A stretch of DNA of 64,000 bases, from contig NC_064047.1 in assembly GCF_932526225.1 (NCBI RefSeq), forward strand, positions 4,587,501 to 4,651,500, given 5' to 3'. A program made the translations under genes and the position numbers. The notes below the pieces were generated by a model that saw only the letters and a program-made list of their open reading frames with translations, had not been told where the DNA came from and ran no database searches. The stretch is from Nematostella vectensis (Eukaryota > Cnidaria > Anthozoa > Actiniaria > Edwardsiidae). This document shows positions 26,710 through 40,672 of the stretch, one piece after another (position 1 is the first letter of the stretch; every line of letters begins with the position of its first letter).

Positions 26710-29700
26710 ATTTACCGCCATTCTTGTTCCATGGGAACGCGAGTGATAGATAAAAATTCAATAGAATTAAAAATATTTATGACACTAAGGTAAACTTTTT
26801 TGGTATCGTCAAGTTTCGTTTGTATTATTTATTTATTTTTCACAGATTTTAGTTGCAAACGGAATTGAAATGTTCTGTTGAGGTGGCAGAAAGGGCGAGG
26901 CTTCTCATCGTGTGCTCGCGCCACATGAGATAACATCACACTCAACTTGAAACGGTGTTGTGCTCTTTGCGCGCTCATCTCAGAAAGGAATTAAGCATTA
27001 TGACTATCATCAACATTAGAAAACAGTCCATTCAAAATATAAAAGAAAAAAAAACAAGGTAATGCAAACATCTTTTAGAGTAGGTAAAAAAAGGCCTAAT
27101 ACCTGACGAATCAAATCTTTGTTTTTTTCTCAAAATATATATAAGTTTTATTCAGTTGAGACAGCTAGTGTAAACTTGTGGGTTTTTGTCAGGCCTTCTT
27201 TTACAAATTTCAGATTAAAAAGTCTTTTAAATTTAGGATATGGTTTAACAGGGTGCTAAGTGTGGTTAAGGGCCAGTAGGGTTAAAGACAGACAAAATAC
27301 ATGGGCTACTATAGATAATCACACACTTAACCTTGAAAAAGCTCTCATTAATTTGTATCCACTCCTGTGCCACAACAAAAATTACCGACAAATACACAAG
27401 AAAGCTCAATGTAACGAAGGCTTTTTGTCGTCATGCTTCAAAAAGGTTCAAGAACTTCGCCTCGGTCGTGATGTTATTATCTCACTTTACACTCAGACAT
27501 GTCTCTGTGTGCGTCTTTTATTTCAAAGCCCTTAAAAAATATTTCCGAGATGTCTTGCTTTCATGACGACTTTCATCATTCGTTTTGGGTTGTTTATTTG
27601 TGTAGTTTGAGAAAAACTACACAACGATAACCTATACGGTAAAATAAGTTATCATCTATGCAGGAACTGTAGGCAGAAATCCATTGTCCTGATAATGCTA
27701 AACTTCCCCACATGGAATTTTTTGTACCAAACACACAGAAAGAGTAGTGGTCTGTATTCAGACATTTTATGCACTGATCATTTGAAACCCCACCCCCATG
27801 GTCCCGGGGAAGTGTGGGGTTAAGGTGGGGGTTTAGAGCACTTTGGAACGAGAATCTGTCCCGAGGGGGTGGGGGAATTGACAGTTTTTGACTCTAAGAC
27901 TTATCCCCACCGTGGGGGTTTGGGACAAGTTAATAGTGTCACAAATATCATGTTAGTTTCTGGCTTGAGACTCTTTTGTAGCAAGCAATTCCGTGTATCA
28001 GCGTGTGGCATGCTGCACGTCGACATGTGCAAAAACGAGTATTAAAAAAAATTATGCCAGATGAAGATGATTTATTTTACCATCTTTTTTGTAACTGTTA
28101 TCTAAATAGTTATTGGTACAAATGTACTCGCTGAAGTGTACTGGCTTTGAAAGATAAAAAAGCTTATTTAAAATGAGTTGTTGTCGAGTAGTTGCCTTTA
28201 GTTTGCACCCAAGGGGTAGGGGCATTTAACTGCTGTTTTGTCCCGAGGGGGTGGGGGCTTTTCTCGGTTTTGTACAGGGTCAAAGTCTAACCCCCCACCC
28301 TTCACCGGGTGGGGACACCAACTCATTTTTTTTTTTTTTATCGGAGTGGACCTTTTAGTTGAGTGAAGGGTTATTCCGAATAAAGGAATTATAAATCTGG
28401 GGAAATAAATGAAATTGTAGGGATTAGAGTACCGTGGGGCATGTCCCCAAGCCCCCTAACATGTGCTTAGAAATTACATTTTTATAAGGACATTTGCGGA
28501 TTGGCGCATCCCCCCTCAAACAGCGTTTTCAACGCAATATAATCTTGTAATGGAAGACAATTATCTCTGGCGTCTTTCTCATTATTCGCATTTTTCGCCT
28601 ACTCGGTCTTCTAGAATAAAGGTCCAGTTTTGGTTGCTCCGCTCCGTTATCGTCACATGCAACAAATTTTAGATGCAATTATAGATCTTGTTGATAGGTT
28701 TTATGTTGCGGTGGACAAATTATTACTTGTACTACTTCAGCTCATCACACAATATTTAGCTAGCCCATTAATAGCAGTATAATACAAAAAACACCCAACG
28801 TTATCAAACTTCACATAGAAACGGCTTTTTTTGCTAAAATTGATGTAGATTTGTTGTCTTATGGAAAATCAAAATTTGTATAATGTATTCATTGGAGGTT
28901 CTGTATTTCGTGGTGGTTAATAGAAATGTGTCAGAAAACAGAATATGGATTTGGTTTCCTTGTAGAGCGAATAAAATCTTCAAAAAGATACGAGCATCAA
29001 CATTACGGTCAGAAGCGATACCTCGTCTCGTCTCGCGCGACCTATAAGGTAAAGTTGGAAATTCGATAAAATGATTACAGCAAAATGTGTATTGTTCAGT
29101 CCCCGCCAAGTATAAACTAAAACAATTATTCTCCTCAGGCTCAGCGAATAGCGGTGGATAGTCCCCGAGACGGAAAGCTTTAATTAAAGAAATTAAAGAA
29201 TAATTGTTTAATATAGAGATATATGGTGGACCAAGCATGGAAACGAGGCTTGTGTCGGACAAGCAGCTCGATTATCAATGGCGAGTTTCGCCTCATTCTC
29301 GCGCCTCGTTGCTCTGACCTTCACCCCACGCCATGGTTCCCCGTGTATGTAAGTTTGTAAGACCATCTTTATTGAAATTACACTCGTGTGCATTATTTCA
29401 GCGATTAGACGCACCGTATTAGGGGCAGTCGGTCAGCGATTAGCGCCTTCGATCGCACACACAAATATTCCAAAATATTCAGTGCCTCGTTTGTTAAACG
29501 ATAAAACGCGCAAGAGCGCTCTGATAAGAATTGGAAATTGAAATACATTTTGGAGGGAAACGGAAACGCATAGAAAGGGTGCGATAAGTGGGTCGTGTTG
29601 GGCTGAGAGGAAGAAAATTAAAAGCGTCATTCGGTGACTTTATTGCTCCTTTTTTATTGTATAACACTTGATTATCACAATTTCTTCATTGGATTACGTT

Positions 29701-31302
29701 ACCTTTAAATTTATCTCATTTCACATCATTGTTCACTCTCGTTTTACACTCACCTATGCCAATTTCGGTTCGCAAAGACGCTTTATATTTCCCCTGTAAC
29801 AAATAACAAAACTTATTAAGTAAAGGAACACCAGATGCCTGAGAAATTATAAAGAAGGAAATATGTTTTTTAGAGACAATGAAGTTGGTACTAGACACAG
29901 TGAACAGATTTAAAGAAAGCCAATCATGCAGCCATTTTATGCTTCCGTTCAATGGCGAGTCACAAAAAGCATCCATTTCCATCGGCTACCTCAAGCGAGT
30001 AACCAATATATTTTCAATCAAATATCACCAATAATGTTTCAGGCTTCATTTGTAGTTTTTTTTTTTTTTTGGAGTTACCCTGCAAATAAACCATTGTATT
30101 TTCAATAATAAGCAACAACAAAAGAGTCTGAACAACATTCTTTAATTTTACCTTTTTTTGTATGCCTTTTGTATGCGTCTTTACACTGATAGATGCACAG
30201 TGTACAGTGTTACACAGATAGATGCACATAATTTTTTTATCTAGTAGGGCTAGAGCATTGCAAATTGGTGACTTTTCCCAAAATTTATTTGGGATCAGTT
30301 TGGGGTAAACAAATTTTTGATATGTGTAGCCTGGTAACCATGGCAACCAAGTTTTGAGACATAGGTTTAATGAAAATAAGGCAAAACGCTTTAAGTAGTT
30401 AAGATCAACTATTAATACGACGTGTTTTGAAAAAAAAAACACAATAAAAATTTACTTTTCTTTTTAGGGGGGGAGGGATGGTGTTTTTTTGTCAATTTTT
30501 GACCTCAAAATAGTGCTTGTAAAAATACCAAAAAAACATTCATATCCCCCTGAAATCATTAATATAACTTGAAACGAAGATTGAATACTGTCAAAAAGCT
30601 TTACATTTCGCTACCAAGTTTTTATTGATTAAAATCAATAAGTTTTATTAAATCCAATATGGCGGCTCCAAGATGGTGGATGCTGATGTCACAGAATTAT
30701 CAAAAATCGCAGATTTTTTTAAACTAACATCTGAATTTGGCAAAACACTTTTGATACTCCTCTATTGTAAATAAAAAGTAAAAAAACTTTTTTGGAAAAG
30801 ATATTTAAATTATTACTTTAATTAAGAGTTCGCAAACTTATGCTATATTAAATGTACCATGCCAATCAATGACGTCACAGATGTCATATATTGTTGTCAT
30901 AGAAACAGTGTCCTTAATAATATATGTCTACTGCAATATAATAAGATTATCGAAAAAAAGACATACAGAAATACATATCTGAAAAAAACAGAAATATTGC
31001 ACGTTTCTGCTCATTTAAGTGACTTCACCGTAACGTCACAAAGACAATTATTTTGAAGAATATCGGTGGCTTATTGAATACGAAGTGATTATGATAACTT
31101 ATTTGGATTTGGGATGTTCTATGCAAAAGTTTCGAAAGATAGGCTATTTATAACCATATTTTGTTCCTCTTTGTCAGATAATGATTCAGCGATTTTTGTC
31201 GCTGTATCAATTAAAGTAGATTAGATTTGCCGTTTTATCGGGCAAATTTTCAAAAAGGTGCTGTTAATATATATGATGATTGCGGTTGTCATGGAAACAT
31301 AC
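26710..31302. other. Non-coding part of duplicated block, copy B
   Basis: About 4.6 kb with no supported gene. 26710-28226 matches 2249-3738, and 28436-31302 matches 48537-51404. It contains a possible unoccupied LTR-element site near 28,225 and G/C-rich foldback motifs near 27790-27930 and 28236-28320. A 142-codon frame at 28834-29262 (-) has no recognisable domain. Otherwise AT-rich unique-looking sequence. Confidence 0.55.
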
Positions 31303-31985
31303 CTGAGATGCATTTGTAGTGGACTTCCAGGTACTTGTATGCACTGAGAAATGGGTCGCCTAACATCCACTTCTTCGCCTAAAGCGTGCACGAGTTTTTC
31401 CCTTGACACTTCTCACGGATTGACGCAGAGCTGAGCCAGAAGGAATCACTCAATATTTAATTATTCGCACTTCCTCTGTATTTTTTATAAAGTTTGTTTG
31501 TTTATTTAAGCTTTTTAAATGTTTTTTAAATTATATTCTAACTTAAATATTGATATATGCAATGAAGTGCCTAGTACCTAAATTAACTTGTGTACGTCCG
31601 TAGTTGCAATACGAGATATCTATCTTGTGGCTTGAAGGGCACTTAACATGGTATACCAGGTCGTCTCGCAAAGAATAGCTGATTTGATTAGAGTCAATGA
31701 TGTACTTTAAAATAACTATTTGGAGAGGTATAGAAAAGCGGTACTTACCTTTTAGTGAGGTGATTTCGTACACAAAATTCGTCCTGTGCTTCTCAACGTC
31801 ATGCTCACAGCTGTTTGATGCTCCGTGCATGTTGTATTGTATTGCTGCCCGCACATCCCTCCAGCACTTCCCATAGAACTGAACACCGAATATGCCAGAG
31901 AATAAGCGGTTGGCCTTATTTGCGCACGCCTTGATGACTTCCGAAGAATTTCTGTGTGAATAATCCAGGCGAGTTCGCATGGACC
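31303..31985 (-). pseudogene. Decayed WSC-like/SUEL lectin paralogue, block B
   Basis: A more distant paralogue of the lectin gene on the minus strand. The WSC-like exon survives from about 31985 to 31749 (FGVQFYGKCWRDV is recognisable), ends at the same kind of phase-1 donor (G|GTAAGT), and lacks its N-terminal half and first cysteine. The lectin exon starts after GCGAG at 31664 and keeps KIDISYCNYGRT, but homology then stops. Its second half reappears at about 31303-31447 with CQGKNSCTL followed by an in-frame TAG, and the usual GDPC is GDPF. A GTATGT donor remains at 31299-31302. Loss of the 5' half, the split lectin exon and the stop codon make it non-functional as read. No signal-peptide exon was found upstream. 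Confidence 0.7.
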
Positions 31986-32206
31986 TTCAAATATTATCCT
32001 TTTTCCATGTCATACCTATCATTGCGCACCCCGTCCCCCCCCCCCCCCCCCCAATCCCCTCTTCGGGTTAGGAGCCAATGGCTGAAGTCATCATATGGTA
32101 AATGTCCCCATTTTCTTGTCCCCCTCCCCCCACCCCACCCGCCCCCCTTTGGGTTAGGAGCAAATGGGTGAGGTCGTAAGGGTACATCATTGAAAACAGT
32201 CACCAG

Positions 32207-34060
32207 ATGGTAAAAGCTACAGAGAACTATAGTACCAAAGCTATAGAGAACTATAGTACCGAAGCTACAGAGAACTATAGTACCAAAGCTACAGAGAACT
32301 ATAGTACCAAAGCTACAGAGAACTATAGTACCAAAGCTACAGAGAACTATAGTACCAAAGCTATAGAGAACTATAGTACCAAAGCTACAGAGAACTATAG
32401 TACCAAAGCTACAGAGAACTAGAGTACCTAAGCTACAGAGAACTATAGTACCAAAGCTACAGAGAACTATAGTAACAAAGCTATAGAGAACTAACTATGG
32501 TTACCAAAACTACAGCGAACTATTACAAAAGCTACAGAGAACTATAGTACCAAAGCTACAGAGAGCTATAGTACCAAAGCTATAGAGAACTATAGTACCA
32601 AAGCTACAGAGAACTATAGTACCAAAGCTACAGAGAACTATAGTACCAAAGCTACAGAGAACTATAGTAACAAAGCTACAGAGAACTATAGTACCAAAGC
32701 TATAGAGAACTATAGTACCACAGCTATAGAGAACTATAGTACCAAAGCTACAGAGAACTATAGTACCAAAGCTACAGAGAACTATAGTACCAAAGCTATA
32801 GAGAACTATAGTACCAAAGCTATAGAGAACTATAGTACCAAAGCTCGGAGAACTATAGTACCAAAGCTACAGAGAACTATAGTACCAAAGCTACAGAGAA
32901 CTATAGTACCAAAGCTATAGAGAACTATAGTACCAAAGCTACAGAGAACTATAGTACCAAAGCTATAGAGAACTATAGTACCAAAGCTACAAAGAACTAT
33001 AGCACCAAAGCTACAGAGAACTACAGTAACAAAGCTACAAAGAACTATAGTACCAAAGCTACAGAGAACTATAGTACCAAAGCTATAGAGAACTACAGTA
33101 ACAAAGCTATAGAGAACTATAGTACCAAAGCTACAGAGAACTATATTACCAAAGCTACAGAGAACTATAGTACCAAAGCTACAGAGAACTATAGTACCAA
33201 AGCTACAGAGAACTACAGTAACAAAGCTATAGAGAACTATAGTACCAAAGCTACAGAGAACTATAATACCAAAGCTACAGAGAACTACAGTAACAAAGCT
33301 ATAGAGAACTATAGTACCAAAGCTACAGAGAACTATATTACCAAAGCTAGAGAGAACTATAGTACCAAAGCTACAGAGAACTATAGTACCAAAGTTACAG
33401 AGAACTATATTACCAAAGCTACAGAGAACTATAGTACCAAAGCTACAGAGAACTATAGTACCAAAGCTACAGAGAACTATAGTGCCAAAGCTACAGAGAA
33501 CTATAGTACCAAAGCTACAGAGAACTATAGTACCAAAGCTACAGAGAACTATAGCACCAAAGCTACAGAGAACTATAGTACCAAAGCTGCAGAGAACTAT
33601 AGTACCAAAGCTACAGAGAACTATAGTACCGAAGCTACAGAGAACTAGAGTACCAAAGCTACAGAGAACTATAGTACCAAAGCTGCAGAGAACTATAGTA
33701 CCAAAGCTATAGAGAACTATAGTACCACAGCTACAGAGAACTAGAGTACCAAAGCTACAGAGAACTATAGTACCAAAGCTACAGAGAACTATAGTACCAA
33801 AGCTATAGAGAACTATAGTACCAAAGCTACAGAGAACTATAGTACCAAAGCTACAGAGAACTAGAGTACCTAAGCTACAGAGAACTATAGTACCAAAGCT
33901 ACAGAGAACTATAGTAACAAAGCTATAGAGAACTAACTATGGTTACCAAAACTACAGCGAACTATTACAAAAGCTACAGAGAACTATAGTACCAAAGCTA
34001 CAGAGAGCTATAGTACCAAAGCTATAGAGAACTATAGTACCAAAGCTACAGAGAACTATA
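32207..34060. repeat. 24-bp satellite, left part of block B
   Basis: About 77 tandem copies of a 24-bp unit containing AGAACTATAGTACCAAAGCT, with variants (ATAGAG for ACAGAG, GTAACAAAG, GTACCTAAG). The unit length is a multiple of three and lacks stops in several frames, so long spurious ORFs appear on both strands. A variant segment including CTAACTATGGTTACC is present at about 32490 and again at 33935, showing internal duplication. Interrupted at 34060 by a foldback element. Confidence 0.95.
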
Positions 34061-37000
34061 AACACTTTCCCATTTAAAAATGTACTTTCCCATTTAAATG
34101 TGTACTTTTGCGAGAGCGTTGTTTTCACGTCCTCAAAACGCGGGTCAACCAATCAGAGACCGTCACTTCAATAGCCTTAATTCAACGCGTCTGGAGAACG
34201 CCAGTCAGCCAATGAAATGATCTTGAAATTTGAGCCTTCGTGATTCCGCGTTCTTCGACGCGACTTGACCAATCACACGGAATCATTCTTATCCCGCAAA
34301 AAGGTCAATACAAATAGCCTTCTGTCAACAGATGCAGATTGCCGGTGATAACGATAATTAACGCGGACTAGGGGTCAGGAGAGATCAAATGGAGAAGATG
34401 ACTTTAGAAAATAAAAGGAGTAGCCTTACATCTTCAAAACTACGTATAGTACCCGAACTTTAACAAGTCATTAAACAAGCTATTTCTAAAACCAACACCA
34501 AGGACACTCGAATTGGCTTACCCTAGTAATGACCTTTTTCTTCTTTGCACAGCTCTCCCAGAATCTCTTTTCGCTATACCAAATATGTCATGTCTTTCTG
34601 TGAACAATTCACCAAGTGGATATTTTTAGTGTTCCCAGGTCGGACTAATCATACTTGATCTCAATGAACCAAAGACTTGTGATGGCGCGAAACGAAATTG
34701 GCGCCCTTTTAGTCCCGTGGCTTGGCTCGATCACGGCTGTATCCAGCCCAAATTTGTCTGCATCCAAATCAAATATTGTTCTTTTTGCCGTCGGTTTCAT
34801 CCAAGAATGACCCATTCGTATTGTTCTCATTATAAAAAGATGCAGGAGAGAAATCTTCTAGCTCACGCTGCACATGATGCCGTGTAACACGAGATCTCAG
34901 GGTATGGAATGAATTGATAAACAATTTACTGTTTCAACAGATTCGGATTATACAGCAAATCAAAGTGCGTTTTCGAACGCAGAACGTGCAATCTGTAATA
35001 TAGGTGAACTCGAAAAATACCATCGTGTTTCGAAGCAATCACATACGGAAAACCCCTTTAATAAAGCAAACCTCTAACTACTGAAACATCTCACCGAAAC
35101 GTGAAAGAGGAAGATAGTATACAACATCATCATTTATTGCAAGGAGAACGAATAAAAGCCAATCACATTCCCAATCAGTGCGTTTGCAGACGCAACGAGT
35201 GTCTAGGATCGATTTACAAAGCTACATAGACATGGAAAGCCGGTAAAAATTTTAGTGTACTATGTATCTAAAGTGACTAGCCTTTAAACAATATATCGGC
35301 GTTTTCTTACTTTGTAAGTCAAGCACGCAAAATGTTTTGTTCATTTCACAGAGATCGGACATAGCCATGCGTTATACTTCTCGATAGACACTCAAGAGTA
35401 GGCTTTGAAAACAAACCGGAAACTGTGCGTTTTAAAGACGCAGGCTAGTCAATAGTGTGAAAGAATCTAATTTTCGGTACGAGAAACACATTATGACGTT
35501 TGTAATTGGTTGTTAGAAGACGAGGTTGATACAACTTTCTTATTCAAACATCAAAAGCAAGCTGTTATAAGTTGATTTACGTCTAGTTATGTGCTTTAGG
35601 AAAGCACCCGACTCCGGGACAGATGGAGCACCAAAGGTTGAGCTCTCTGTTGGTGGTCATATGATATGATTAAAAAACTGCCATCTTGTAAGCTAGGAGA
35701 TAAGGCCCGAACAAACCGGAAAGTGTGCGTTTTAAAGACGCAGGCTAATCAATAGTGTAGAAGAATCTAATTTCCGGTACAAGAAACACATGGCGCTTGT
35801 AATTGCTTGTAAGAACATGATATAATTTTTCTTGTTCAAACATCAAAGCAAGCTGTTATTAGTTGATTTATAGTTGATTTACGTCTTTAAAGCTAGTTAT
35901 GTGCTTTTGGTTTGCTTAATTTTGGGTATAAGTTCATAATATTTCCTACATTCATGTCACCTTCCTGGGTTTACATTCAAAGTAGTGGACTACAATTTAT
36001 TTCATTGAGCATTTTTGTCTATAGTTTGGTGAGCTTGAGTATAAGCAGGGTATAAATAACAATGTCAAGTAATTTATCCCTTAGGATAAAACCAATCGCA
36101 TGTCTATTAGTGCGTTCGAAAATGCAACGGTCTAGATATTCATGCAAGCACGAGATCAAGAGACAGATATAGGCATGGAAAGCCAGTGAAAATATTATAT
36201 CCTCGCAAACTTTAAACACCGCCAGATTACTATTTTCCAAAAGTAGTTGTTTATCCGAGAACTAGACATTTTGTTGCCAATAAACAGTGAACAATACGCT
36301 CTGAGAATAAAGCCGATGTTCTGGGATGTTGGCGCGTTCTAGAGACCCCTTTTAGGGGTAGCGATGAGTAAGTTCGAGATTTGCCGAGGCGCCGAGACCG
36401 CGTTTTAGAATCCGAGCCCGAGACTTTAAGTCAAATTTCGGAATCCGTGTCCGAGCTTTTACTAGCTTGTGTTCGGACATCAGATAACTTGCTCGAGGTA
36501 TGTCATAAACATTAGTTGAAAAAGAATAGCTAGAGCGGAAAGGCTTAAGACTCGAGACTCGAAAAAGAGGGAAACCCTTAGCAGTAACAACATAAAACAG
36601 ATCGCGTTTAACAGAGACTCCGAGAACGTGGTACAAAAAGAGGCTCCAAGATCCTAAAATGTCGTGGGGAAAAACGAGACTTCGAGACTTCCGTAAAAAC
36701 GCCGAGATTCCGAGACTTTGCGAAATTTTTGCGAGATTTTCGAAATTTTAAGGTACCCATCGTTACCCCTTACGTATATTACAGATTGCACGTTCTTTTT
36801 GCAATTGGTTCCCTCCAAGAATGACCCATTCGTATTGTTCTCATTATAAAAAGATCTTCTAGCTCACGCTGCACATGATGCCGTGTAACACAAAATCTCA
36901 GGGTATGGAATGAATTGATAAACAATTTGCTGTTGTTGCAATTAAATATAGACAGATTCTGATTATACAGCAAATCAAAACGTAGCAAGTGCGTTTTCGA

Positions 37001-38972
37001 ACGCAGAAACGTACAATCTGTAATATAGGTGAACTCGAAAAATACCATCATGTTTCGAAGCAACCACAACTTGAGTAAATAGCCGCGGGTATATGTGCTG
37101 GGGCTCCCACGTGCTAACTTTGTCAAGTTGAAAAAATGTAACACCAAGCTGTAATATCCGACTGTCCCTATGCATGAATCTACGATACTGTAGGATGATA
37201 ATAGGCTAAATTCTTTTAAACAGATTATCTGTTCAAAATTTTTGATTTTTCTCTAGAATTATATTGATGCGCTCTTTTGCTCGACTGGTGCTTGGAATGC
37301 TTGTGTGCAAAGAGCAAAGCTCCCTAGGTCGGGCCTTATCTCCTAGCTTACAAGATAGCAGTTTGTTAATCATATCATATGACCACCAACAGAGAGCTCA
37401 ACCTTTGGTGCTCCATCTGTCCCGGAGTCGGGTGCTTTCCCAAAGCACATAACTAGACGTAAATCAACTTATAACAGCTTGCTTTTGATGTTTGAATAAG
37501 AAAGTTTTATCAACCTCGTCTTCTAACAACCAATTACAAACGCCATAATGTGTTTCTCGTACCGAAAATTAGATTCTTTCACACTATTGACTAGCCTGCG
37601 TCTTTAAAACGCACAGTTTCCGGTTTGTTTTCAAAGCCTACTCTTGAGTGTCTATTGAGAAGAAAATATAACGCATGGCTATGTCCAATCTCTGTGAAAT
37701 GAAGAAAACATTTTGCTTGCTTGACTTACAAAGTAAGAAAACGCCGATATATTGTTTAAAGGCTAGTCGCTTTAGATACATAGTACACTAAAATTTTTAC
37801 CGGCTTTCCATGCCTATGTATCTTTGTAAATCGATCCTAGACACTCGTTGCGTCTGCAAACGCACTGATTGGGAATGTGATTGGCTTTTATTCGTTCTCC
37901 TTGTAATAAATGATGATGTTGTATACTATCTTCCTCTTTCACGTTTCGGTGAGATGTTTCAGTAGTTAGAGGTTTGCTTTATTAAAGGGGTTTTTCGTAT
38001 GTGATTGCTTCGAAACACGGTGGTATTTTTCGAGTTCACCTATATTACAGATTGCACGTTCTGCGTTCGAAAACGCACTTTGATTTGCTGTATAATCCGA
38101 ATCTGTTGAAACAGTAAATTGTTTATCAATTCATTCCATACCCTGAGATCTCGTGTTACACGGCATCATGTGCAGCGTGAGCTAGAAGATTTCTCTCCTG
38201 CATCTTTTTATAATGAGAACAATACGAATGGGTCATTCTTGGATGAAACCGATGGCAAAAAGAACAATATTTGATTTGGATGGCAGACAAATTTGGGCTG
38301 GATACAGCCGTGTTCGAGCCAACGGGAGTAAAAGGGCGCCAATTTCGTTTCGCGCCATCACAAGTCTTTGGTTCATTGAGATCAAGTATGATTAGTCCGA
38401 CCTGGGAACACTAAAAATACCCACTTGGTGAATTGTTCACAGAAAGACATGACATATTTGGTATAGCAAAAAGAGATTCTGGGAGAGCTGTGCAAAGAAG
38501 AAAAAGGTCATTACTAGGGTAAGCCAATTCGAGTGTCCTTGGTGTTGGTTTTAGAAATAGCTTGTTTAATGACTTGTTAAAGTTCGGGTACTATACGTAG
38601 TTTTGAAGGCTACTCCTTTTATTTTCTAAAGTCATCTTCTCCATTTGATCTCTTCTGACCCCTAGTCCGCGTTAATTATCGTTATCACCGGCAATCTGCA
38701 TCTGTTGACAGAAGGCTATTTGTATTGCCCTTTTTGCGGGATAAGAATGATTCAGTGTGATTGGTCAGGTCGCGTGGAAGAACGCGGAATCACGAAGGCT
38801 CAAATTTCAAGATCATTTCATTGGCTGACTGGCGTTTTCCAGACGCGTTGAATTAAGGCTATTGAAGTGACGGTCTCTGATTGGTTGACCCGCGGTTTGA
38901 GAACGTGAAAACAACGCTCTCGCAAAAGTACACATTTAAATGGGAAAGTACATTTTTAAATGGGAAAGTGTT
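34061..38972. mobile_element. 4.9-kb foldback element with 1.65-kb inverted arms
   Basis: Inserted within the satellite and absent from the matching satellite of block C. The ends are AACACTTTCCC and its inverse, flanked by TATA (34057-34060 and 38973-38976; a TA duplication with longer ends is equally possible). The left arm 34061-35710 and right arm 37329-38972 are near-identical inverted copies. The central 1.6 kb contains further partial copies of arm sequence. No transposase or other gene is visible, so it is non-autonomous; the superfamily is undetermined. The arms carry hairpin plus CCAAT motifs at exact 60-bp spacing. Confidence 0.8.
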
Positions 38973-38976
38973 TATA

Positions 38977-40672
38977 GTACCAAAGCTACAGAGAACTATA
39001 GTACCAAAGCTACAGAGAACTATAGTAACAAAGCTACAGAGAACTATAGTACCAAAGCTATAGAGAACTATAGTACCACAGCTATAGAGAACTATAGTAC
39101 CAAAGCTACAGAGAACTATAGTACCAAAGCTACAGAGAACTATAGTACCAAAGCTATAGAGAACTATAGTACCAAAGCTATAGAGAACTATAGTACCAAA
39201 GCTCGGAGAACTATAGTACCAAAGCTACAGAGAACTATAGTACCAAAGCTACAGAGAACTATAGTACCAAAGCTATAGAGAACTATAGTACCAAAGCTAC
39301 AGAGAACTATAGTACCAAAGCTATAGAGAACTATAGTACCAAAGCTACAAAGAACTATAGTACCAAAGCTACAGAGAACTACAGTAACAAAGCTACAAAG
39401 AACTATAGTACCAAAGCTACAGAGAACTATAGTACCAAAGCTATAGAGAACTACAGTAACAAAGCTATAGAGAACTATAGTACCAAAGCTACAGAGAACT
39501 ATATTAACAAAGCTAGAGAGAACTATAGTACCAAAGCTACAGAGAACTATAGTACCAAAGCTACAGAGAACTACAGTAACAAAGCTATAGAGAACTATAG
39601 TACCAAAGCTACAGAGAACTATAATACCAAAGCTACAGAGAACTACAGTAACAAAGCTATAGAGAACTATAGTACCAAAGCTACAGAGAACTATATTACC
39701 AAATCTAGAGAGAACTATAGTACCAAAGCTACAGAGAACTATATTACCAAAGCTACAGAGAACTATAGTACCAAAGCTACAGAGAACTATAGTACCAAAG
39801 CTACAGAGAACTATAGTACCAAAGCTACAGAGAACTATAGTACCAAAGCTACAGAGAACTATAGTACCAAAGCTACAGAGAACTATAGCACCAAAGCTAC
39901 AGAGAACTATAGTACCAAAGCTGCGGAGAACTATAGTACCAAAGCTACAGAGAACTATAGTACCGAAGCTACAGAGAACTAGAGTACCAAAGCTACAGAG
40001 AACTATAGTACCAAAGCTGCAGAGAACTATAGTACCAAAGCTACAGAGAACTATAGTACCAAAGCTGCAGAGAACTATAGTACCAAAGCTACAGAGAACT
40101 ATAGTACCAAAGCTACAGAGAACTATATTACCAAATCTAGAGAGAACTATAGTACCAAAGCTACAGAGAACTATATTACCAAAGCTACAGAGAACTATAG
40201 TACCAAAGCTACAGAGAACTATATTACCAAATCTAGAGAGAACTATAGTACCAAAGCTACAGAGAACTATATTACCAAAGCTACAGAGAACTATAGTACC
40301 AAAGCTACAGAGAACTATAGTACCAAAGCTACAGAGAACTATAGTACCAAAGCTACAGAGAACTATAGTACCAAAGCTACAGAGAACTATAGTACCAAAG
40401 CTACAGAGAACTATAGCACCAAAGCTACAGAGAACTATAGTACCAAAGCTGCGGAGAACTATAGTACCAAAGCTACAGAGAACTATAGTACCGAAGCTAC
40501 AGAGAACTAGAGTACCAAAGCTACAGAGAACTATAGTACCAAAGCTGCAGAGAACTATAGTACCAAAGCTACAGAGAACTATAGTACCAAAGCTGCAGAG
40601 AACTATAGTACCAAAGCTACAGAGAACTATAGTACCAAAGCTACAGAGAACTATAGTACCAAATCTAGCACC
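38977..40672. repeat. 24-bp satellite, right part of block B, with higher-order repeat
   Basis: Continuation of the same 24-bp array after the foldback insertion. Variant monomers recur with a period of about 528 bp (22 monomers): for example AGAACTAGAGTACC near 39976 and again near 40504. The array ends at ACCAAATCTAGCACCGAGCGG, as in block C. Confidence 0.95.

Noticed and set aside
28834-29262. 142-codon minus-strand ORF conserved in blocks B and C (48941-49363)
   Set aside because: Blocks are recent duplicates, so conservation is uninformative. No domain, and the copies differ by an in-frame deletion only.
30660-31060. Possible exon near 30859-31056
   Set aside because: Short, no splice-phase partner, no domain, and identical in the recently duplicated block.
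32207-34060. Possible CRISPR-like array of 24-bp repeats
   Set aside because: Units are contiguous with no unique spacers; it is a satellite in a eukaryotic genome.
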